A stretch of DNA of 64,000 nt from Kribbella aluminosa (GCF_017876295.1 NZ_JAGINT010000001.1:62001-126000), one strand, 5' to 3'. Numbered from the stretch's first letter, positions 8,821-19,268 are shown. The notes: a model not told the origin generated them from the sequence alone. Numbers and translations are program-made.

Positions 8821-9042
8821 ATGTCCACCACCACCCACACCTTCCGCGTCGAAGGCATGCACTGCGGCAGCTGCGCCCTGCACATCGATGACGCCCTGGA
8901 AGACCTGCCCGGAGTACACAGCACGACGACCACGAAGAAACAGGGACGCAGCACCGTCGAACTCGATCTCAGCAAGAGCAACCCCGCAGACGTCATCACC
9001 CTGATCGAAGAACTCGGCTACCGCGCCTCCGCCTTGCCATGA
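8821..9042 (+). CDS. copZ: Copper chaperone, HMA domain
   Basis: A 73-residue single HMA-domain protein (TFRVEGMHCGSCALHIDDAL) with the Cys-x-x-Cys metal site at residues ~15-18. The size and fold match CopZ-type cytosolic Cu(I) chaperones, which hand copper to P1B-ATPases. An AGGAG site lies upstream. It follows the cupredoxin exporter by 17 nt and precedes csoR-copA, so it fits a copper-efflux locus. The loop after the metal helix is Thr/Lys-rich. A second, more divergent copy lies at 12957-13163. Confidence 0.88.
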   Translation: MSTTTHTFRVEGMHCGSCALHIDDALEDLPGVHSTTTTKKQGRSTVELDLSKSNPADVITLIEELGYRASALP

Positions 9043-9289
9043 CCTGGCACGTCCACCGATCACCCGACCGGGAGAGAGGCCGGTTTCGGTCGAACCCCGT
9101 GACATCGGCATAGCAAGATACCCCCGCTGGCCGGGCGCCACATCGACGGCGGCGACTGAATCCCCCCGGCGGTGTGATCATCCGCCGCCACCTTCCGCAC
9201 ACGCGCCTTCGGCGCCCGCGGGTGGACGGAGACGGCCGTGACCCAATGGTCGAAGGACCGCGCGTGGACCACCACCAGTCATCCAGATC

Positions 9290-9315
9290 TACCCCACCCC
9301 ACCGGGGGTGGGGTA
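9290..9315. promoter_or_regulatory. CsoR operator
   Basis: TACCCCACCCC-accg-GGGGTGGGGTA is a perfect 11-bp inverted repeat with a 4-bp spacer, the GC-rich dyad recognised by CsoR repressors. It ends 10 nt before the csoR ATG, so it overlaps the promoter and transcription is expected to start close to or at the ATG. Confidence 0.88.
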
Positions 9316-9325
9316 TGGTTGCCGT

Positions 9326-9661
9326 ATGGACACTCTGCAGCGATCGGTGGTCAACCGGTTGAAGACGGCCCGGGGCCATATGAACGCGATCGTCGAGATC
9401 GTCGAGGACGACGGCTACTGCCCGGACGTGATGAAGCAACTGTCCGCGGTGCAGGGCCTACTGGAGGGGGCGAGCCGGCTGATGCTGCGCCGGCACCTGC
9501 AGACCTGTGTGGCCAAGGCGATGCAGGAGGGCCGGACCGCGGAGATCGTGGACGAGTTGATGGAGACGCTGAAGTTCGACAAGCACGTGTTCCGGCCGCC
9601 ACCCGGCTCCGACCAAGAACGCGCCGAGGGTGACGCGCTGGAAGAGGCGGCTCATGCCTGA
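9326..9661 (+). CDS. csoR: Copper-sensing repressor CsoR
   Basis: A 111-residue CsoR/RcnR (DUF156) family protein that releases DNA on binding Cu(I). The Cys-His-Cys ligand set is visible: Cys in [12 protein letters not shown], then His and Cys in RRHLQTCV. The N-terminal [13 protein letters not shown] helix and a 20-residue acidic tail agree with actinobacterial CsoR. The perfect operator immediately upstream indicates autoregulation. The gene overlaps copA by 8 nt, so repressor and ATPase are co-transcribed. An upstream in-frame ATG is possible, but it would place the operator inside the coding sequence. Confidence 0.92.
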   Translation: MDTLQRSVVNRLKTARGHMNAIVEIVEDDGYCPDVMKQLSAVQGLLEGASRLMLRRHLQTCVAKAMQEGRTAEIVDELMETLKFDKHVFRPPPGSDQERAEGDALEEAAHA

Positions 9662-12170
9662 GGTCGGGGTGACCACAAAGGCCGCGACGGCGACGCTTGA
9701 TTTCGCGGTGCGGGGGATGACCTGTGGGTCGTGTGCCAATCGGGTGCAGCGCGCGCTGGGTAAGCAGCCGGGGGTGGCCTCGGCGGAGGTCAACTTCGCG
9801 ACCTCCTCGGCGCGTGTGGTGCTGGCCGACGAGCCCACTGATCTGGGTGCCCTGCGGGCCGCGGTGGCCAAGGCCGGCTACGAACTGGACCTGCCGGGCG
9901 GGCGGCCCGGTGGCGCGACTGGGAAGGCTCCGGCCGGGGGGCAGGCAGAGGAGCAGGAGACGGACGAGGAGACCGCTGCGCAGCGGTCGTGGCTGTGGCG
10001 CACTCTCGTGGCGTGGCCGCTGGGGTTGGCCACGATGGTGCTGGCGTTCTGGCCGCTGGCAACCGAGCAGCCGTGGTCTCCGTGGGCGCAACTGGCGCTG
10101 GCGGCGCCGGTGCAGTTCGTGGCGGGATGGCCGTTCCTGCTCGGGGCGGCGCGACGGGCACGGCGGCTGTCGGCGAACATGGATACCCTGATCGCGGTCG
10201 GCACCCTGGCGGCGTTCCTGTTCTCGCTGACGGAGCTGCTGCGTGGCCGCCGCGAGCTGTACTTCGAGACCGCGGCGCTGCTGATCGCGTTCCTGACGCT
10301 GGGCCGCTACTTCGAGATCCGGGCCCGGCGCCGGGCGGGCAAGGCGATCCGGGCGCTGCTGGAGCTGGGCGCGAAAGAGGCCCGGGTCATCCGCGACGGC
10401 ACCGAGGTGATGGTTCCTGTCGAGCAGGTACAGGTCGGGGACCTGCTGCGGATCCGGCCCGGAGAGAAGATCCCGGCCGACGGCGAGGTCGTAGACGGCG
10501 CCTCGGCAGTGGACGAGTCGATGCTGACCGGCGAATCGATCCCGGTGGACAAGACCATCGGCGCCACGGTCGCCGGGGCCACGGTGAACACCAGCGGGGT
10601 CCTCACCGTGCAGGCCACCGCCGTCGGCGCCGACACCGCGCTCGCCCAGATCGTGGCGCTGGTCTCGGCGGCCCAGGCCGGCAAAGGCAAGGCCCAGCGC
10701 ATCGCCGACCGGATCTCGTCGGTCTTCGTACCGACCGTGATCGCGATCGCGGTCGCGACCTTCATGGCCTGGTGGCTGCTGGCCGGTGACCCGCAGGCAG
10801 GGTTGATCGCCGCGGTCGCGGTGCTGATCATCGCGTGCCCCTGCGCGCTCGGGCTGGCCACCCCGGTCGCGATCCTGGTCGGCACCGGCCGGGGCGCGAG
10901 CATGGGCATCCTGATCAAGGGTGTCGAGGTGCTGGAACGCACCCGCAAGATCAGCACCGTCGTGTTCGACAAGACTGGCACGCTGACCAAAGGCGAGATG
11001 GCGCTGACCGACCTCGAGGCCGGCGACGGCACCGACCCGGCTGTGCTGCTGCGCCGCGCCGGGGCCGTGGAGGCCGACAGCGAGCACCCGATCGGGCAGG
11101 CCATCGCGGCCGCCGCCCGGGACAGGTCCGGCGCGCTGCCGGGAGTGACCGGGTTCGAGTCGGTCGCCGGGCACGGGGTCCGCGCCGAGGTCGAGGGCGA
11201 GACGGTGTGGGTGGGCCGGCGGAAGATGGCCGCCGAGGCCGGACTCGCCCTGCCCGACGGGCTGGCCCGGGTCGCCGAACGGCTCGAGGAGCACGGGAAA
11301 ACGGCGGTGTTCGCCGGCTGGGCCGGTCAGGTCCGGGGGGTGCTGGCGGTCGCTGACACCCTCAAGGACGGAGCCGCCGACACCGTGGCCGAGTTGCACC
11401 GGATGGGCCTGAAGGTCGCCATGATCACCGGCGACAACGCGCGCACCGCGGCCGCGATCGCCGACCGGGTCGGGATCGACACGGTGCTGGCTGAGGTGCT
11501 ACCCGCGGACAAGCAGTCCGAGGTGGCGCGGCTGCAGGCCGCCGGCGAGGTCGTGGCGATGGTCGGAGACGGGGTGAACGACGCCCCGGCGCTGGTGGCC
11601 GCCGATCTGGGCATCGCGATCGGCACCGGCACCGATGTTGCGATCGAGTCGTCGGACCTGACCTTGATGCGCGGTGACCTGGCCGGGGTGCCGACCGCGA
11701 TCCGGCTGTCGCGGCGCACCTACCGCACGATCTGGCAGAACTTCGGCTGGGCGTTCGGCTACAACCTGGCGCTGATCCCGCTGGCCGCGTTCGGGCTGCT
11801 CAACCCGATCGTCGCCGGCGCCGCGATGGGGTTCTCCTCGGTCAGCGTGGTGAGCAACTCGCTGCGGCTGCGCCGGTTCCGCGACCACCGCCCAGCCCCC
11901 GCCCCGTCCGACCCCGCCCTCCCCACACGGGCGAGGCCGGCGGTCGGCGGGTCGGATTACGTTCGGGTGCACCTGCGCGAGGGCGGCTGGGTCGAGGGCC
12001 ACCGCCGCACCTCCGCCCGGATCGATGCCCGGGTGCTGCTGCTCGACCCGGTCGAGGTGCGCGACTCCAACGGCGCCACCCGGGCGCCGCGACCGGCCGA
12101 TTCGTTCATCCCGGCCTGCGACACCGCGCGCATCGACGCGCTCGCCGCACCGAGCCAGCGTGGAGCCTGA
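9654..12170 (+). CDS. copA: Cu(I)-translocating P1B-type ATPase with C-terminal extension
   Basis: An 838-residue copper exporter. There is one N-terminal HMA domain (GMTCGSC, Cys24 and Cys27), an actuator loop with TGES, the intramembrane CPC motif (~395-397), the phosphorylation site DKTGT (~439), the SEHPIG nucleotide-binding motif, GDGVNDAP (~638) and last-helix residues [16 protein letters not shown]. These are P1B-1 hallmarks. After the final helix, about 95 further residues include [19 protein letters not shown] and [15 protein letters not shown], a tail not normally present in CopA. The start MPEVGV is chosen because its ATG overlaps csoR and follows GAAGAGGCGG. Confidence 0.93.
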   Translation: MPEVGVTTKAATATLDFAVRGMTCGSCANRVQRALGKQPGVASAEVNFATSSARVVLADEPTDLGALRAAVAKAGYELDLPGGRPGGATGKAPAGGQAEEQETDEETAAQRSWLWRTLVAWPLGLATMVLAFWPLATEQPWSPWAQLALAAPVQFVAGWPFLLGAARRARRLSANMDTLIAVGTLAAFLFSLTELLRGRRELYFETAALLIAFLTLGRYFEIRARRRAGKAIRALLELGAKEARVIRDGTEVMVPVEQVQVGDLLRIRPGEKIPADGEVVDGASAVDESMLTGESIPVDKTIGATVAGATVNTSGVLTVQATAVGADTALAQIVALVSAAQAGKGKAQRIADRISSVFVPTVIAIAVATFMAWWLLAGDPQAGLIAAVAVLIIACPCALGLATPVAILVGTGRGASMGILIKGVEVLERTRKISTVVFDKTGTLTKGEMALTDLEAGDGTDPAVLLRRAGAVEADSEHPIGQAIAAAARDRSGALPGVTGFESVAGHGVRAEVEGETVWVGRRKMAAEAGLALPDGLARVAERLEEHGKTAVFAGWAGQVRGVLAVADTLKDGAADTVAELHRMGLKVAMITGDNARTAAAIADRVGIDTVLAEVLPADKQSEVARLQAAGEVVAMVGDGVNDAPALVAADLGIAIGTGTDVAIESSDLTLMRGDLAGVPTAIRLSRRTYRTIWQNFGWAFGYNLALIPLAAFGLLNPIVAGAAMGFSSVSVVSNSLRLRRFRDHRPAPAPSDPALPTRARPAVGGSDYVRVHLREGGWVEGHRRTSARIDARVLLLDPVEVRDSNGATRAPRPADSFIPACDTARIDALAAPSQRGA

Positions 12171-12171
12171 C

Positions 12172-12852
12172 ATGCCCGTACTTCCCGAAGAGATCACCGC
12201 CACCACACTGCGGCGGCAGTGGCGCGGCTACCGGCGCGGACAGGTCGAGACCCTGCTCGGGCGCGTCGGCGCCGACTACGCCGGCGCCCTGGACCGGCTC
12301 GCGCTCGTGGCCGAGGACGGTGACCGCGCACGGAAAGGCCAGGAACGGCTTCAACGCAGCCTCGACGCTCTCACCGACACCACCCACGAGGACGACACCC
12401 GAGCCCGCGCAACGGCCGACGCCGACGCGATCCAGGCCCGCGCGGACCGGGCCGCCGAGCTGATCATCACCCAGGCCGAGGCAGCGGCAGCGGCATGCGA
12501 TCGGCAGGCCCAGGCCCTGCGCGAGAGCGCACAGGCAGATGCCGACGCCGCCCGACAGCGCCTCGAGGAAGCCGACCGACGCGCCCGGCAACTCGAGGAC
12601 GCCGCCCGGGATCGCTGCGACGCAGTACGCACCGAGACCGAGACCCGGCTCGAACAATTACAGACCGCCGAACGGCACTTCGCCGACCGGATCCGGCAGG
12701 TCGAGAACACGCTGGGCGCGCTGCGATCCCAGGTCGGCCTGCTCGACCACGTCCAGCACGCCGAACAGGCCCTCGCCGCCCTACGCACCGACACCCACAC
12801 CATCCCTTGGTCCACCGGTGCCGGAGCCCCCACCAACGGCCATCACACATAA
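12172..12852 (+). CDS. DivIVA-domain coiled-coil protein
   Basis: A 226-residue protein. Residues ~10-40 (LRRQWRGYRRGQVETLLGRV) resemble the DivIVA/Wag31 N-terminal motif. Residues ~55-205 form a long Ala/Glu/Arg-rich coiled coil with repeated RAxADADA-type heptads, and the tail is disordered. DivIVA-like proteins mark curved membranes or scaffold polar complexes. A free-standing copy right behind copA (1 nt apart) might organise the transporter, but that is inference. Nothing suggests it is the essential Wag31, which lies in the cell-division cluster. Confidence 0.7.
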   Translation: MPVLPEEITATTLRRQWRGYRRGQVETLLGRVGADYAGALDRLALVAEDGDRARKGQERLQRSLDALTDTTHEDDTRARATADADAIQARADRAAELIITQAEAAAAACDRQAQALRESAQADADAARQRLEEADRRARQLEDAARDRCDAVRTETETRLEQLQTAERHFADRIRQVENTLGALRSQVGLLDHVQHAEQALAALRTDTHTIPWSTGAGAPTNGHHT

Positions 12853-12956
12853 TGCACCGCCCCTGGCGGCCTTTACAGAACCGCCCCGCGGGACCTGCCA
12901 CGTCCCCGATGGACCAGCACAGAAGCGACCAGCACAGACACGAAAGGAACACGCTA

Positions 12957-13163
12957 ATGCGAACCGCCTACACCGTGACGGGCATGACCTGCGAACACTG
13001 CGTCAGCGCCGTCACCGAGGAAGTCACCGGAATCGACGGCGTCTCCGACATCGCCGTGGACCTGCCCACCGGCGCCGTCACCGTGACCAGCGAACTGCCG
13101 ATCGACGAAGCACAGATCCGCGCAGCCGTCGAGGAAGCCGGCTACCACCTCGCGCCCCACTGA
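12957..13163 (+). CDS. copZ: Second copper chaperone, HMA domain
   Basis: A 68-residue HMA protein (YTVTGMTCEHCVSAVTEEV) with the Cys-x-x-Cys site at residues ~12-15 and the typical acidic actinobacterial CopZ sequence DVAVDLPTGAVTV-like strand. An AAAGGAAC ribosome site precedes the ATG. It ends the csoR-copA operon. The acidic EHC variant differs from the GSC of the first copy, so the two may serve different ATPases. Confidence 0.9.
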   Translation: MRTAYTVTGMTCEHCVSAVTEEVTGIDGVSDIAVDLPTGAVTVTSELPIDEAQIRAAVEEAGYHLAPH

Positions 13164-13379
13164 GCGGAGGGCCGCCACACCCCTTTGCGGACGAGGACGA
13201 ACGGTGACGCGAAAAGGTCCTGCGGACGCGGTCCCGCCCGCCGCGTCGGGTAGGTCGCGACACGTGCCGTGGGGTCGGCGCCGGGGTCCGGCCAGTCGTT
13301 GCGACCGGGGGAGGGGTCCGTGGGTGGCGGGGTCAGGTCGCCGTCGATCTTGCGGCCGTCCTGCCTAGGCGAGATCCGC

Positions 13380-13940
13380 CAGGTGTTGCCCGAACAGGTC
13401 GAGCGCGGTCAGTCGCAGGTAGGTTCCGTCGGAGGGTCCGCCTGTGTAGGTCAGGGCGGTCACGTTGTCGCCGCGCTTCAGGTTCTTGCCCGTATCACGT
13501 CGGTCGCCGAGATGGACGCCTCCGTCCCGCCGCCGGCGTCGCCACCGGGGAGACCACTGTCGATGACCCCTTCCAGCAGGGCCGGGAGTAAGGCGGGCAA
13601 GAGACAGCCAGGGCGACGACGCTGAGAGCACGATGTAGCCGAGCGCCGGCGGGATGAACAGCAAGGCCGGCAGTCCGCCGTGCACGGTCGCCCGGCACTG
13701 TGTACATGGTCAGCAACAGCAGACCGGCCCAGGCCGCCTGCCAGAGCTGTACTGCGACCAGGTGGATCAGCAGTCCGGTGGCCGCGATCACAGAAGCCGC
13801 GAACAACGTCAGGTGCGGGTCGGGCGGCAGCGGAACGCTGAAACGGTTGATCGAGTCCATCGCGTTCACCATCTGGTCGTTGAACTCGAGAGTGGTCTCG
13901 CGCCACGGCAGCAGCCCGAAGTTCAGGGTGTCGCGGAGGA
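13380..13940 (-). pseudogene. TgpA-type transglutaminase N-domain (DUF3488), decayed
   Basis: Pieces in successive frames line up with the polytopic N-terminal region of TgpA-like proteins: LNFGLLPWRETTLEFNDQMV, RFSVPLPPDPHLTLFAASVI, LLIHLVAVQLWQAAWAG, then HGGLPALLFIPPALGYIVL and, in another frame, GDNVTALTYTGGPSDGTYLR LTALDLF. At least two frameshifts break the sequence, and the transglutaminase catalytic half is absent. Confidence 0.65.
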
Positions 13941-14431
13941 AGAAGGATGAGATCAGCTCGACCAGTACAGATTCTGCAGCAGGATCCCGGTGCCGGTGAC
14001 CGCGCCACACAGGAAGGCGCTGATGAAGAGGAAGGGCCCGGAGAAGACCGGTGTGAGCACCGTTGCAGGCGCCGACGATCGCGACCACCAGGCTCGGCTC
14101 CTGGATGTGCCGGTCCACCGTCAGCAGCGGGCCGACCTCCGCGTACTTGTGTTCCTCGACGGTCGCACACTCGGTCAGCAACTGCTGGTTCGTGAGCGGC
14201 TGGTGGACCGCGGTCGAGCTCCGGTGGCTGATCGCCGAGAGGGTGGTCGGCCGGCCCCAGCAAGGTGGTGACATAGCCGCGCCGGATCCGGTCGGGGGCC
14301 GACCGAAGCTGCGGCGCTGACGGCCCACTCGAGGCTCGACGACGGTCCATGCCCATGGTGCGAAATGGTGGCGGGCGTCCAGGAAGATCGCACCTCGGCT
14401 CTTGCGGGGAAGTCAGGGTGGTTGGCGCGCT
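13941..14431 (-). other. Decayed membrane-protein fragments, unassigned
   Basis: Minus-strand frames contain VEEHKYAEVGPLLTVDRHIQ, EPSLVVAIVGACNGAHTG and, in another frame, VFSGPFLFISAFLCGAVTGT. They look like parts of a polytopic membrane protein, but I cannot name the family. No frame is continuous for more than about 60 codons, so this is not a working gene. Confidence 0.4.
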
Positions 14432-15796
14432 TCATCTGGTGGGCAGGCGGGTGGTGAACGTGGCGCCTCGGCCGGGGGTGCTGTCGGCGGTGAGGGTCCC
14501 GCCGTGGGCAGCGGTGAGTTCGGCGGCGACGGCCAGGCCGATGCCGGAGCCGTCGGCGCGGGCGGCGCGGCTGCGGAAGAACCGGTCGAAGACATGTGGG
14601 AGGTCTTCGGTGGGGATGCCGGGGCCGGTGTCGGCAACGCGCAGTTCGGCCCAGCCGTCGTGGGTGCGCAGGGTGATGGTGACTGTGCCGCCGTCGGGGA
14701 CGAACTTGAGGGCGTTGGTGAGCTGGTTGATGATGATCTGGCGCAGCCGGACCGCGTCGCCGTCGACGTGCGCCTCGTGCAGATCCGTGCGCAGGGTGAG
14801 CCCGGCGTCGGTGAAGGCACCGGCTAGATCGGTGATGGTGTCGCGCACCAGCGTGGTCAGGGACAGTGGTGCGCGTTCGAGGGTGAAGGCGGCGGCGTCG
14901 GCGAGGGCTAGGGTCTCCAGGTCGGCGACGAGGCGGCCCAGGCGCAGGGTCTCTTCGTGCAGGGAGGCGATGACGTTCTCGGTCGGTTTGCTGATGCCGT
15001 CCTGGATGGCTTCGAGCTGACTGCGCTGGATGGCCAGCGGGGTGCGCAGTTCGTGGGCGACGTCGGCGGCGAAGGAGCGGCGCAGTTCGTCTTCTTTCTC
15101 GACCCGGTCGGCCATCGTGTTGAAGGCGGTGGCAAGGCGGCCGATCTCGTTGTCGGGGATGCTCGCTACGCGGCGGTCACGCTGGCCTGCGGCGAGGTCG
15201 TCGGCGGCCTGGGTGAGTTCGGCGATGGGTGCTGTGGCGCGGCGAGCGGTGAACAGGCCGATGGCCAGGGCGACCAGCGCCGCAGCGAAGGCCCCGGCGG
15301 CGAGGAGGCGGTTGACGGAGGCCTGGAAGTCCTTGTCGACGGCCGGGATCACGCCTTGGGGGACGCGGACTTGAAGGGTACCGACCTGCTGTCCGTCGAC
15401 AGTGACCGGGAGGCTGCGGGGCGGGCCGAGGGCACCGGTGCCCATCATGTCGCGGTGCATGGCCAGGGTGGCGGCGTCGACGTTGGCGTCGGCCAGTGAC
15501 CACACCGGCCGGCCCGCGGCATCAAGCAGCACGGCCTCGGAGCCGGTCATGGCGACCGTCGGCGCGAGCTGGTCCAGTGACTGGGTGTTCCAGGTGTCGT
15601 CGCGGCTGTGGGCGGCGGCGAACAGCGACACCAGTTGTTGCTGGCGGGAGCTCTGCTGCTCGGCGAGGTAGTCCTGGAAGCGGGCGGTGAAGGCGGTGTT
15701 GACCAGCACGGCTGTCAGCGCCGCCGTGCCGACGCCCAGTGCGGCGAAGGCCAGGGCGAGACGGCGGGCGAAGCGGCCGCGGAGCAGCTCACGCAT
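14432..15796 (-). CDS. Sensor histidine kinase
   Basis: About 454 residues, the sensor partner of the adjacent OmpR-type regulator. There is a TM helix near the N-terminus (RLALAFAALGVGTAALTAVL), an extracytoplasmic sensor region of ~130 residues, a second TM (LLAAGAFAAALVALAIGLF), a HAMP domain, and the HisKA H-box SFAADVAHELRTPLA. The HATPase_c domain shows N, G1 (ADTGPGIP), F and G2 (GSGIGLAVA) boxes. The ATG at 15796 overlaps the regulator's stop by 8 nt; an ATG at 15808 is equally possible. Sitting last in the csoR-copA unit, it probably senses envelope copper, though the sensor domain lacks an obvious Cys/His cluster. Confidence 0.88.
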   Translation of the reverse strand: MRELLRGRFARRLALAFAALGVGTAALTAVLVNTAFTARFQDYLAEQQSSRQQQLVSLFAAAHSRDDTWNTQSLDQLAPTVAMTGSEAVLLDAAGRPVWSLADANVDAATLAMHRDMMGTGALGPPRSLPVTVDGQQVGTLQVRVPQGVIPAVDKDFQASVNRLLAAGAFAAALVALAIGLFTARRATAPIAELTQAADDLAAGQRDRRVASIPDNEIGRLATAFNTMADRVEKEDELRRSFAADVAHELRTPLAIQRSQLEAIQDGISKPTENVIASLHEETLRLGRLVADLETLALADAAAFTLERAPLSLTTLVRDTITDLAGAFTDAGLTLRTDLHEAHVDGDAVRLRQIIINQLTNALKFVPDGGTVTITLRTHDGWAELRVADTGPGIPTEDLPHVFDRFFRSRAARADGSGIGLAVAAELTAAHGGTLTADSTPGRGATFTTRLPTR

Positions 15797-16499
15797 TCCG
15801 TTCCACATCACGATCGACTCCGAGTTTGTAGCCGACACCGGGCACGGTGACGACCAGCTGGGGGGGAGGGGTGTCGCCGAGCTTGCGGCGCAGGTTCTTC
15901 ACATGTACGTCGATGGTCCGCTCGTACGCCTCGAAGGCGTGTCCCTGGAGGCGGCCCACCAGCTCCATCCGGGCCCAGGCACGCCCGGGACGGGAGGCGA
16001 GCGCGGCCAGCAGGTCGAACTCCATCCGGGTCAGGTCGACCTGCCCTTCGCCAGCGTGGACTTCGCGGCGCTCGGTGTCGATCCGCAGCTGGCCCGCGCC
16101 GTACGAGACAGGCTCCTCTGTATCGGCCCGTGGGCCGCGGGCTCGGCGCAGCACCGCCTCGACCCGGGCGACCAGCTCGCGGGGACTGAACGGCTTGACG
16201 ATGTAGTCGTCGGCGCCCAGCCGCAGCCCCATCACCCGGTCGTTCTCGGCGGCCTTGGCGGTGAGCATCACGATCGGTACGTCGCCGGCCTTGCGTAACA
16301 GCCGGGCCACCTCCTCCCCGGGCAGCCCGGGCAGGCCGAGGTCGAGGACGATCAGGTCGGGGTGGGCTGCGGCTGCCAGATCGAGGGCGTGGCGCCCGTC
16401 ACCCGTCTCGAGCACGGTGTAGCCGTCGCGCTCCAGGTAGTCGCGCACCAGGGCGCGCAGTTTCACCTCGTCGTCGACGACCAGAACAGTCGCGGTCAC
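15789..16499 (-). CDS. OmpR/PhoB-family response regulator
   Basis: A 236-residue two-component regulator. The receiver domain carries VLVVDDEVK, the phosphoacceptor Asp in [10 protein letters not shown], Thr in VMLTAK and Lys in YIVKPFSP. The C-terminal winged helix (residues ~135-228) ends [18 protein letters not shown] and [12 protein letters not shown]. It starts with GTG overlapping the copA2 stop (GTGA). It is the best in-window candidate for reading the 11-bp-spaced direct repeats at 1879, 19653 and 21209, but that link is inference. Confidence 0.92.
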   Translation of the reverse strand: MTATVLVVDDEVKLRALVRDYLERDGYTVLETGDGRHALDLAAAAHPDLIVLDLGLPGLPGEEVARLLRKAGDVPIVMLTAKAAENDRVMGLRLGADDYIVKPFSPRELVARVEAVLRRARGPRADTEEPVSYGAGQLRIDTERREVHAGEGQVDLTRMEFDLLAALASRPGRAWARMELVGRLQGHAFEAYERTIDVHVKNLRRKLGDTPPPQLVVTVPGVGYKLGVDRDVERNA

Positions 16500-19018
16500 G
16501 TCCGGACCTCCATCGGCTGGGGGGCAGCGTGCGGCGGGCGGGGCCGTACCGCAAGCGTAGGTGGGGTGAACCGGCGCAGCCTGTTGGCGTTGCTCACCAC
16601 CGACAGCGACGACAGCGCCATCGCCGCTGCCGCGATGATCGGGCTCAGCAACCAGCCCGTGACCGGATACAGGACCCCCGCGGCCAGCGGGATACCGGCG
16701 GTGTTGTAAACGAAGGCCAGGAACAGGTTCTGGCGGATGTTGCGCATCGTCGACCGGCTCAGCGTCACCGCGGTGACCACGCCGCCCAGCGCGCCGGAGA
16801 TCAAGGTGATGTCGGCTGCCTCGATGGCGACGTCGGTGCCGGTGCCGATGGCGAAGCCGACATCGGCCTGGGCGAGAGCCGGTGCGTCGTTGATGCCGTC
16901 ACCGACCATCCCGACCCGCCTGCCGCCGTCTTGCAGGTGGCGGATCTCGTTCGCCTTGTGTTCGGGCAAGACCTCCGCCAGGACCCGGTCGATGCCGACC
17001 TGGGCCGCGATGGCGTCGGCGGTGCGCTGGTTGTCGCCGGTGATCATGACGATCTGCAGGCCCAGCCGCTTGAGTTCGGCGATGGCGGCGGCGGAGTCCT
17101 CCTTGACGGTGTCCGCGACCGCGACGATGCCGAGCAGCCGCCTGTCCACTGCCGCGAAGATCGGCGTCTTCCCCTCACCGGCCAGCCGGTCCGCGTCGGG
17201 CCGCAGCGGGCTCGGGTCGATGCCCTCTTCCTCGAGCAGCGCTGCCTTGCCCACTAGGAGTTGGCCTCCGTCGACGGTGGCCGTGATGCCGCGTCCGGTG
17301 AGCGAGTCGAAATCGGCGACCTCGGCCAGTGCGATCCCTCGCTCGGCCGCGCCGCGCACGACCGCCTGGCCGAGCGGATGTTCGGAGGAGTGCTCGGCCG
17401 AGGCGACCAATCGCAGGACCTCCACGGGCCTGAAGCCCTCGGCGGGGATGACGTCGGTGAGGGCGGGCAGTCCCTGGGTGATGGTGCCGGTCTTGTCCAG
17501 TACGATCACGTTCAGCCGGTGCGCGGTTTCCAGCGCCTCGGCGGAGCGGATCAGGATGCCCGCCTGGGCGCCTTTGCCGGTGCCGACCATGATCGACAGC
17601 GGTGTCGCGAGTCCCAGCGCGCAGGGGCACGCGATGATCAGCACCGCCACCGCGGCGACGAGCCCCAGGGCCAGGGCCGGCTCGGGGCCGGCGATGAACC
17701 ACACCGTGAACGAGGCGATGGCGATGGCGACCACCGCCGGGACGAAGTAGCTCGCGACGAGGTCGGCGATCCGCTGGATGGGGGCCCGGGACGCCTGGGC
17801 CTGCTGGACCAGTTTGATGATCTGGGCGAGCACGCTGTCCGCGCCGACCTTGGTGGCCTGCAGCCGGAAGGCGCCGGTCTGGTTGACGGTCGCGCCGACG
17901 ACTTCGTCGCCCACGGTCTTGGTGACTGGGAGGGATTCGCCGGTCACCAGGGATTCGTCCAGGGTGGAGCGGCCGTCGACGATCACACCGTCGACCGGGA
18001 CCTTCTCGCCGGGGCGGACCATGACGATGTCGCCGGTGACGACCTGCTCGACCGGCACCTCGACCTCCGTGCCGTCGCGTACCACCCGGGCCGTTTTGGG
18101 TTGCAGGCCGAGCAGTTCGCGGATTGCCTGACCGGTGCCCGCCTTGGCTTTCGCCTCGAACAGGCGGCCCAGCAGGATCAGGGTGAGGATGACGCCGACC
18201 GCCTCGTAGTACACCTCGCGCACCCCGGCCGGCAGCAGACCGGGGGCCACCGTGACCAGCAGGCTGTAGCCGTACGCCGCAGACGTGCCAAGCGTGATCA
18301 GCGCGTTCATCTCCGCGGCGCGGTGCCGCAGGGAGAGCCACCCGGTCCGGTGGATCGGCCAGCCGGTGTAGAACATTACTGCAGTGATCAGCGCGAATTG
18401 GAACCAGTGGTTCAGCAGCACACCGGGGACGTCGACACCGAAAACCTCGTGCAGCATCACGGCCGCCACCACAGGCAGCGACAGAACCGCGCCGAACGCC
18501 ACCCGCCGCGACAGATCCGCGATCTCCGCGCGCCGTGCGGCCTCTTCGGCGTCGTCGCGCTCCGCGCTGCTCTGAGGGGCGCCGGAGGTCCGTGCAGCAT
18601 CCGCTTTCGCGTCGACGTTCGCGGCAGACTCGCCGGCTTCGCCGCCGGGCTCGACCAGCAGGGTGCCGTGCACCATGTTCATCCCACAGGCGAAGCCGAA
18701 CCGGCCCGCCGCTTCGGGCACGAACTCGACCGCTGTCTTGCCGAACGCCGGGAGCGACGCGGCCAGCGCGAAGTCGGGAAACACGACCCGGGAGGTGCAG
18801 TCCCCGCCCTCCTTCCGGTCGAACACCAGCCGGACCGGAACCCCCGGCCGGACCCGGATCAAATCCGGGGAGTACCCGCCCTTGACCGTGATCTCGATCT
18901 CCTGCACGCCGCCCCGCAGCTCGGCCTGCCGCGACTTCTTCGGCCCCAGGAAGTACCAGGCCAGGAACGCGATCAGCGCGACCGCCCCGGCTAGGACCCC
19001 GATGTCTGCTGTACTCAT
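16496..19018 (-). CDS. copA: Cupredoxin-fused Cu P1B-type ATPase
   Basis: An 840-residue P-type ATPase with an unusual N-terminus. One TM helix (residues ~6-24) is followed by a cupredoxin-like domain (~30-125) with candidate metal residues Cys74, Cys111, Met113, Met115 and His118 ([12 protein letters not shown]), in place of an HMA domain. The topology puts this domain on the extracytoplasmic side or tethers it near the membrane. The ATPase part is complete: [12 protein letters not shown] at ~464-466, [19 protein letters not shown] and the [14 protein letters not shown] last helix. It overlaps the small gene upstream (ATGA) and the regulator downstream. Export of Cu, perhaps Ag, is likely. 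Confidence 0.92.
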   Translation of the reverse strand: MSTADIGVLAGAVALIAFLAWYFLGPKKSRQAELRGGVQEIEITVKGGYSPDLIRVRPGVPVRLVFDRKEGGDCTSRVVFPDFALAASLPAFGKTAVEFVPEAAGRFGFACGMNMVHGTLLVEPGGEAGESAANVDAKADAARTSGAPQSSAERDDAEEAARRAEIADLSRRVAFGAVLSLPVVAAVMLHEVFGVDVPGVLLNHWFQFALITAVMFYTGWPIHRTGWLSLRHRAAEMNALITLGTSAAYGYSLLVTVAPGLLPAGVREVYYEAVGVILTLILLGRLFEAKAKAGTGQAIRELLGLQPKTARVVRDGTEVEVPVEQVVTGDIVMVRPGEKVPVDGVIVDGRSTLDESLVTGESLPVTKTVGDEVVGATVNQTGAFRLQATKVGADSVLAQIIKLVQQAQASRAPIQRIADLVASYFVPAVVAIAIASFTVWFIAGPEPALALGLVAAVAVLIIACPCALGLATPLSIMVGTGKGAQAGILIRSAEALETAHRLNVIVLDKTGTITQGLPALTDVIPAEGFRPVEVLRLVASAEHSSEHPLGQAVVRGAAERGIALAEVADFDSLTGRGITATVDGGQLLVGKAALLEEEGIDPSPLRPDADRLAGEGKTPIFAAVDRRLLGIVAVADTVKEDSAAAIAELKRLGLQIVMITGDNQRTADAIAAQVGIDRVLAEVLPEHKANEIRHLQDGGRRVGMVGDGINDAPALAQADVGFAIGTGTDVAIEAADITLISGALGGVVTAVTLSRSTMRNIRQNLFLAFVYNTAGIPLAAGVLYPVTGWLLSPIIAAAAMALSSLSVVSNANRLRRFTPPTLAVRPRPPHAAPQPMEVRT

Positions 19019-19239
19019 GACGCACTCCCTACGGCTGGCTGCCTGTGCTGATATCCGGTGTTTCGTCCAGCCGTCTCGCTTACTGCCGGGGCGACTGGAG
19101 CGTCGTGGCCGGGGACGGTCCGTGCGCGGGTGTTCACTTCCACGGCCGCCACCCACGCAGGGGCGACCGTGGCCTCGATCGCCGGATCGTGGTTGCCGCA
19201 GGCGGTACCGGTGATCGACCGCTCGATGGCAGTCGGCAT
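19015..19239 (-). CDS. Small Cys/His protein coupled to copA
   Basis: A 74-residue protein ([20 protein letters not shown] ...) with one Cys, several His and no TM segment. I recognise no family. Support comes from a GGAGG site 7 nt before the ATG and an ATGA overlap with copA2, which indicates translational coupling. It might be a small metal-binding or antitoxin-like leader product. Its single CGNH could bind metal only as an oligomer. Confidence 0.6.
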   Translation of the reverse strand: MPTAIERSITGTACGNHDPAIEATVAPAWVAAVEVNTRARTVPGHDAPVAPAVSETAGRNTGYQHRQPAVGSAS

Positions 19240-19268
19240 GGTGTGACCTCCTTGGTTTCGCAAAAGGT

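Noticed and set aside
7606..9042. TauE-cupredoxin-CopZ three-domain fusion
   Set aside because: The linker is a His/Arg-rich out-of-frame read of the cupredoxin tail. A one-base correction gives two normal genes, each with its own start and RBS.
9351..11399. A 682-codon minus-strand open frame
   Set aside because: Antisense to copA, low complexity, no RBS. Shadow frame.
17261..18994. A 577-codon plus-strand open frame
   Set aside because: Lies entirely antisense to the cupredoxin-CopA gene; the Asp/Gly/Arg-rich translation has no domain. A high-GC shadow.
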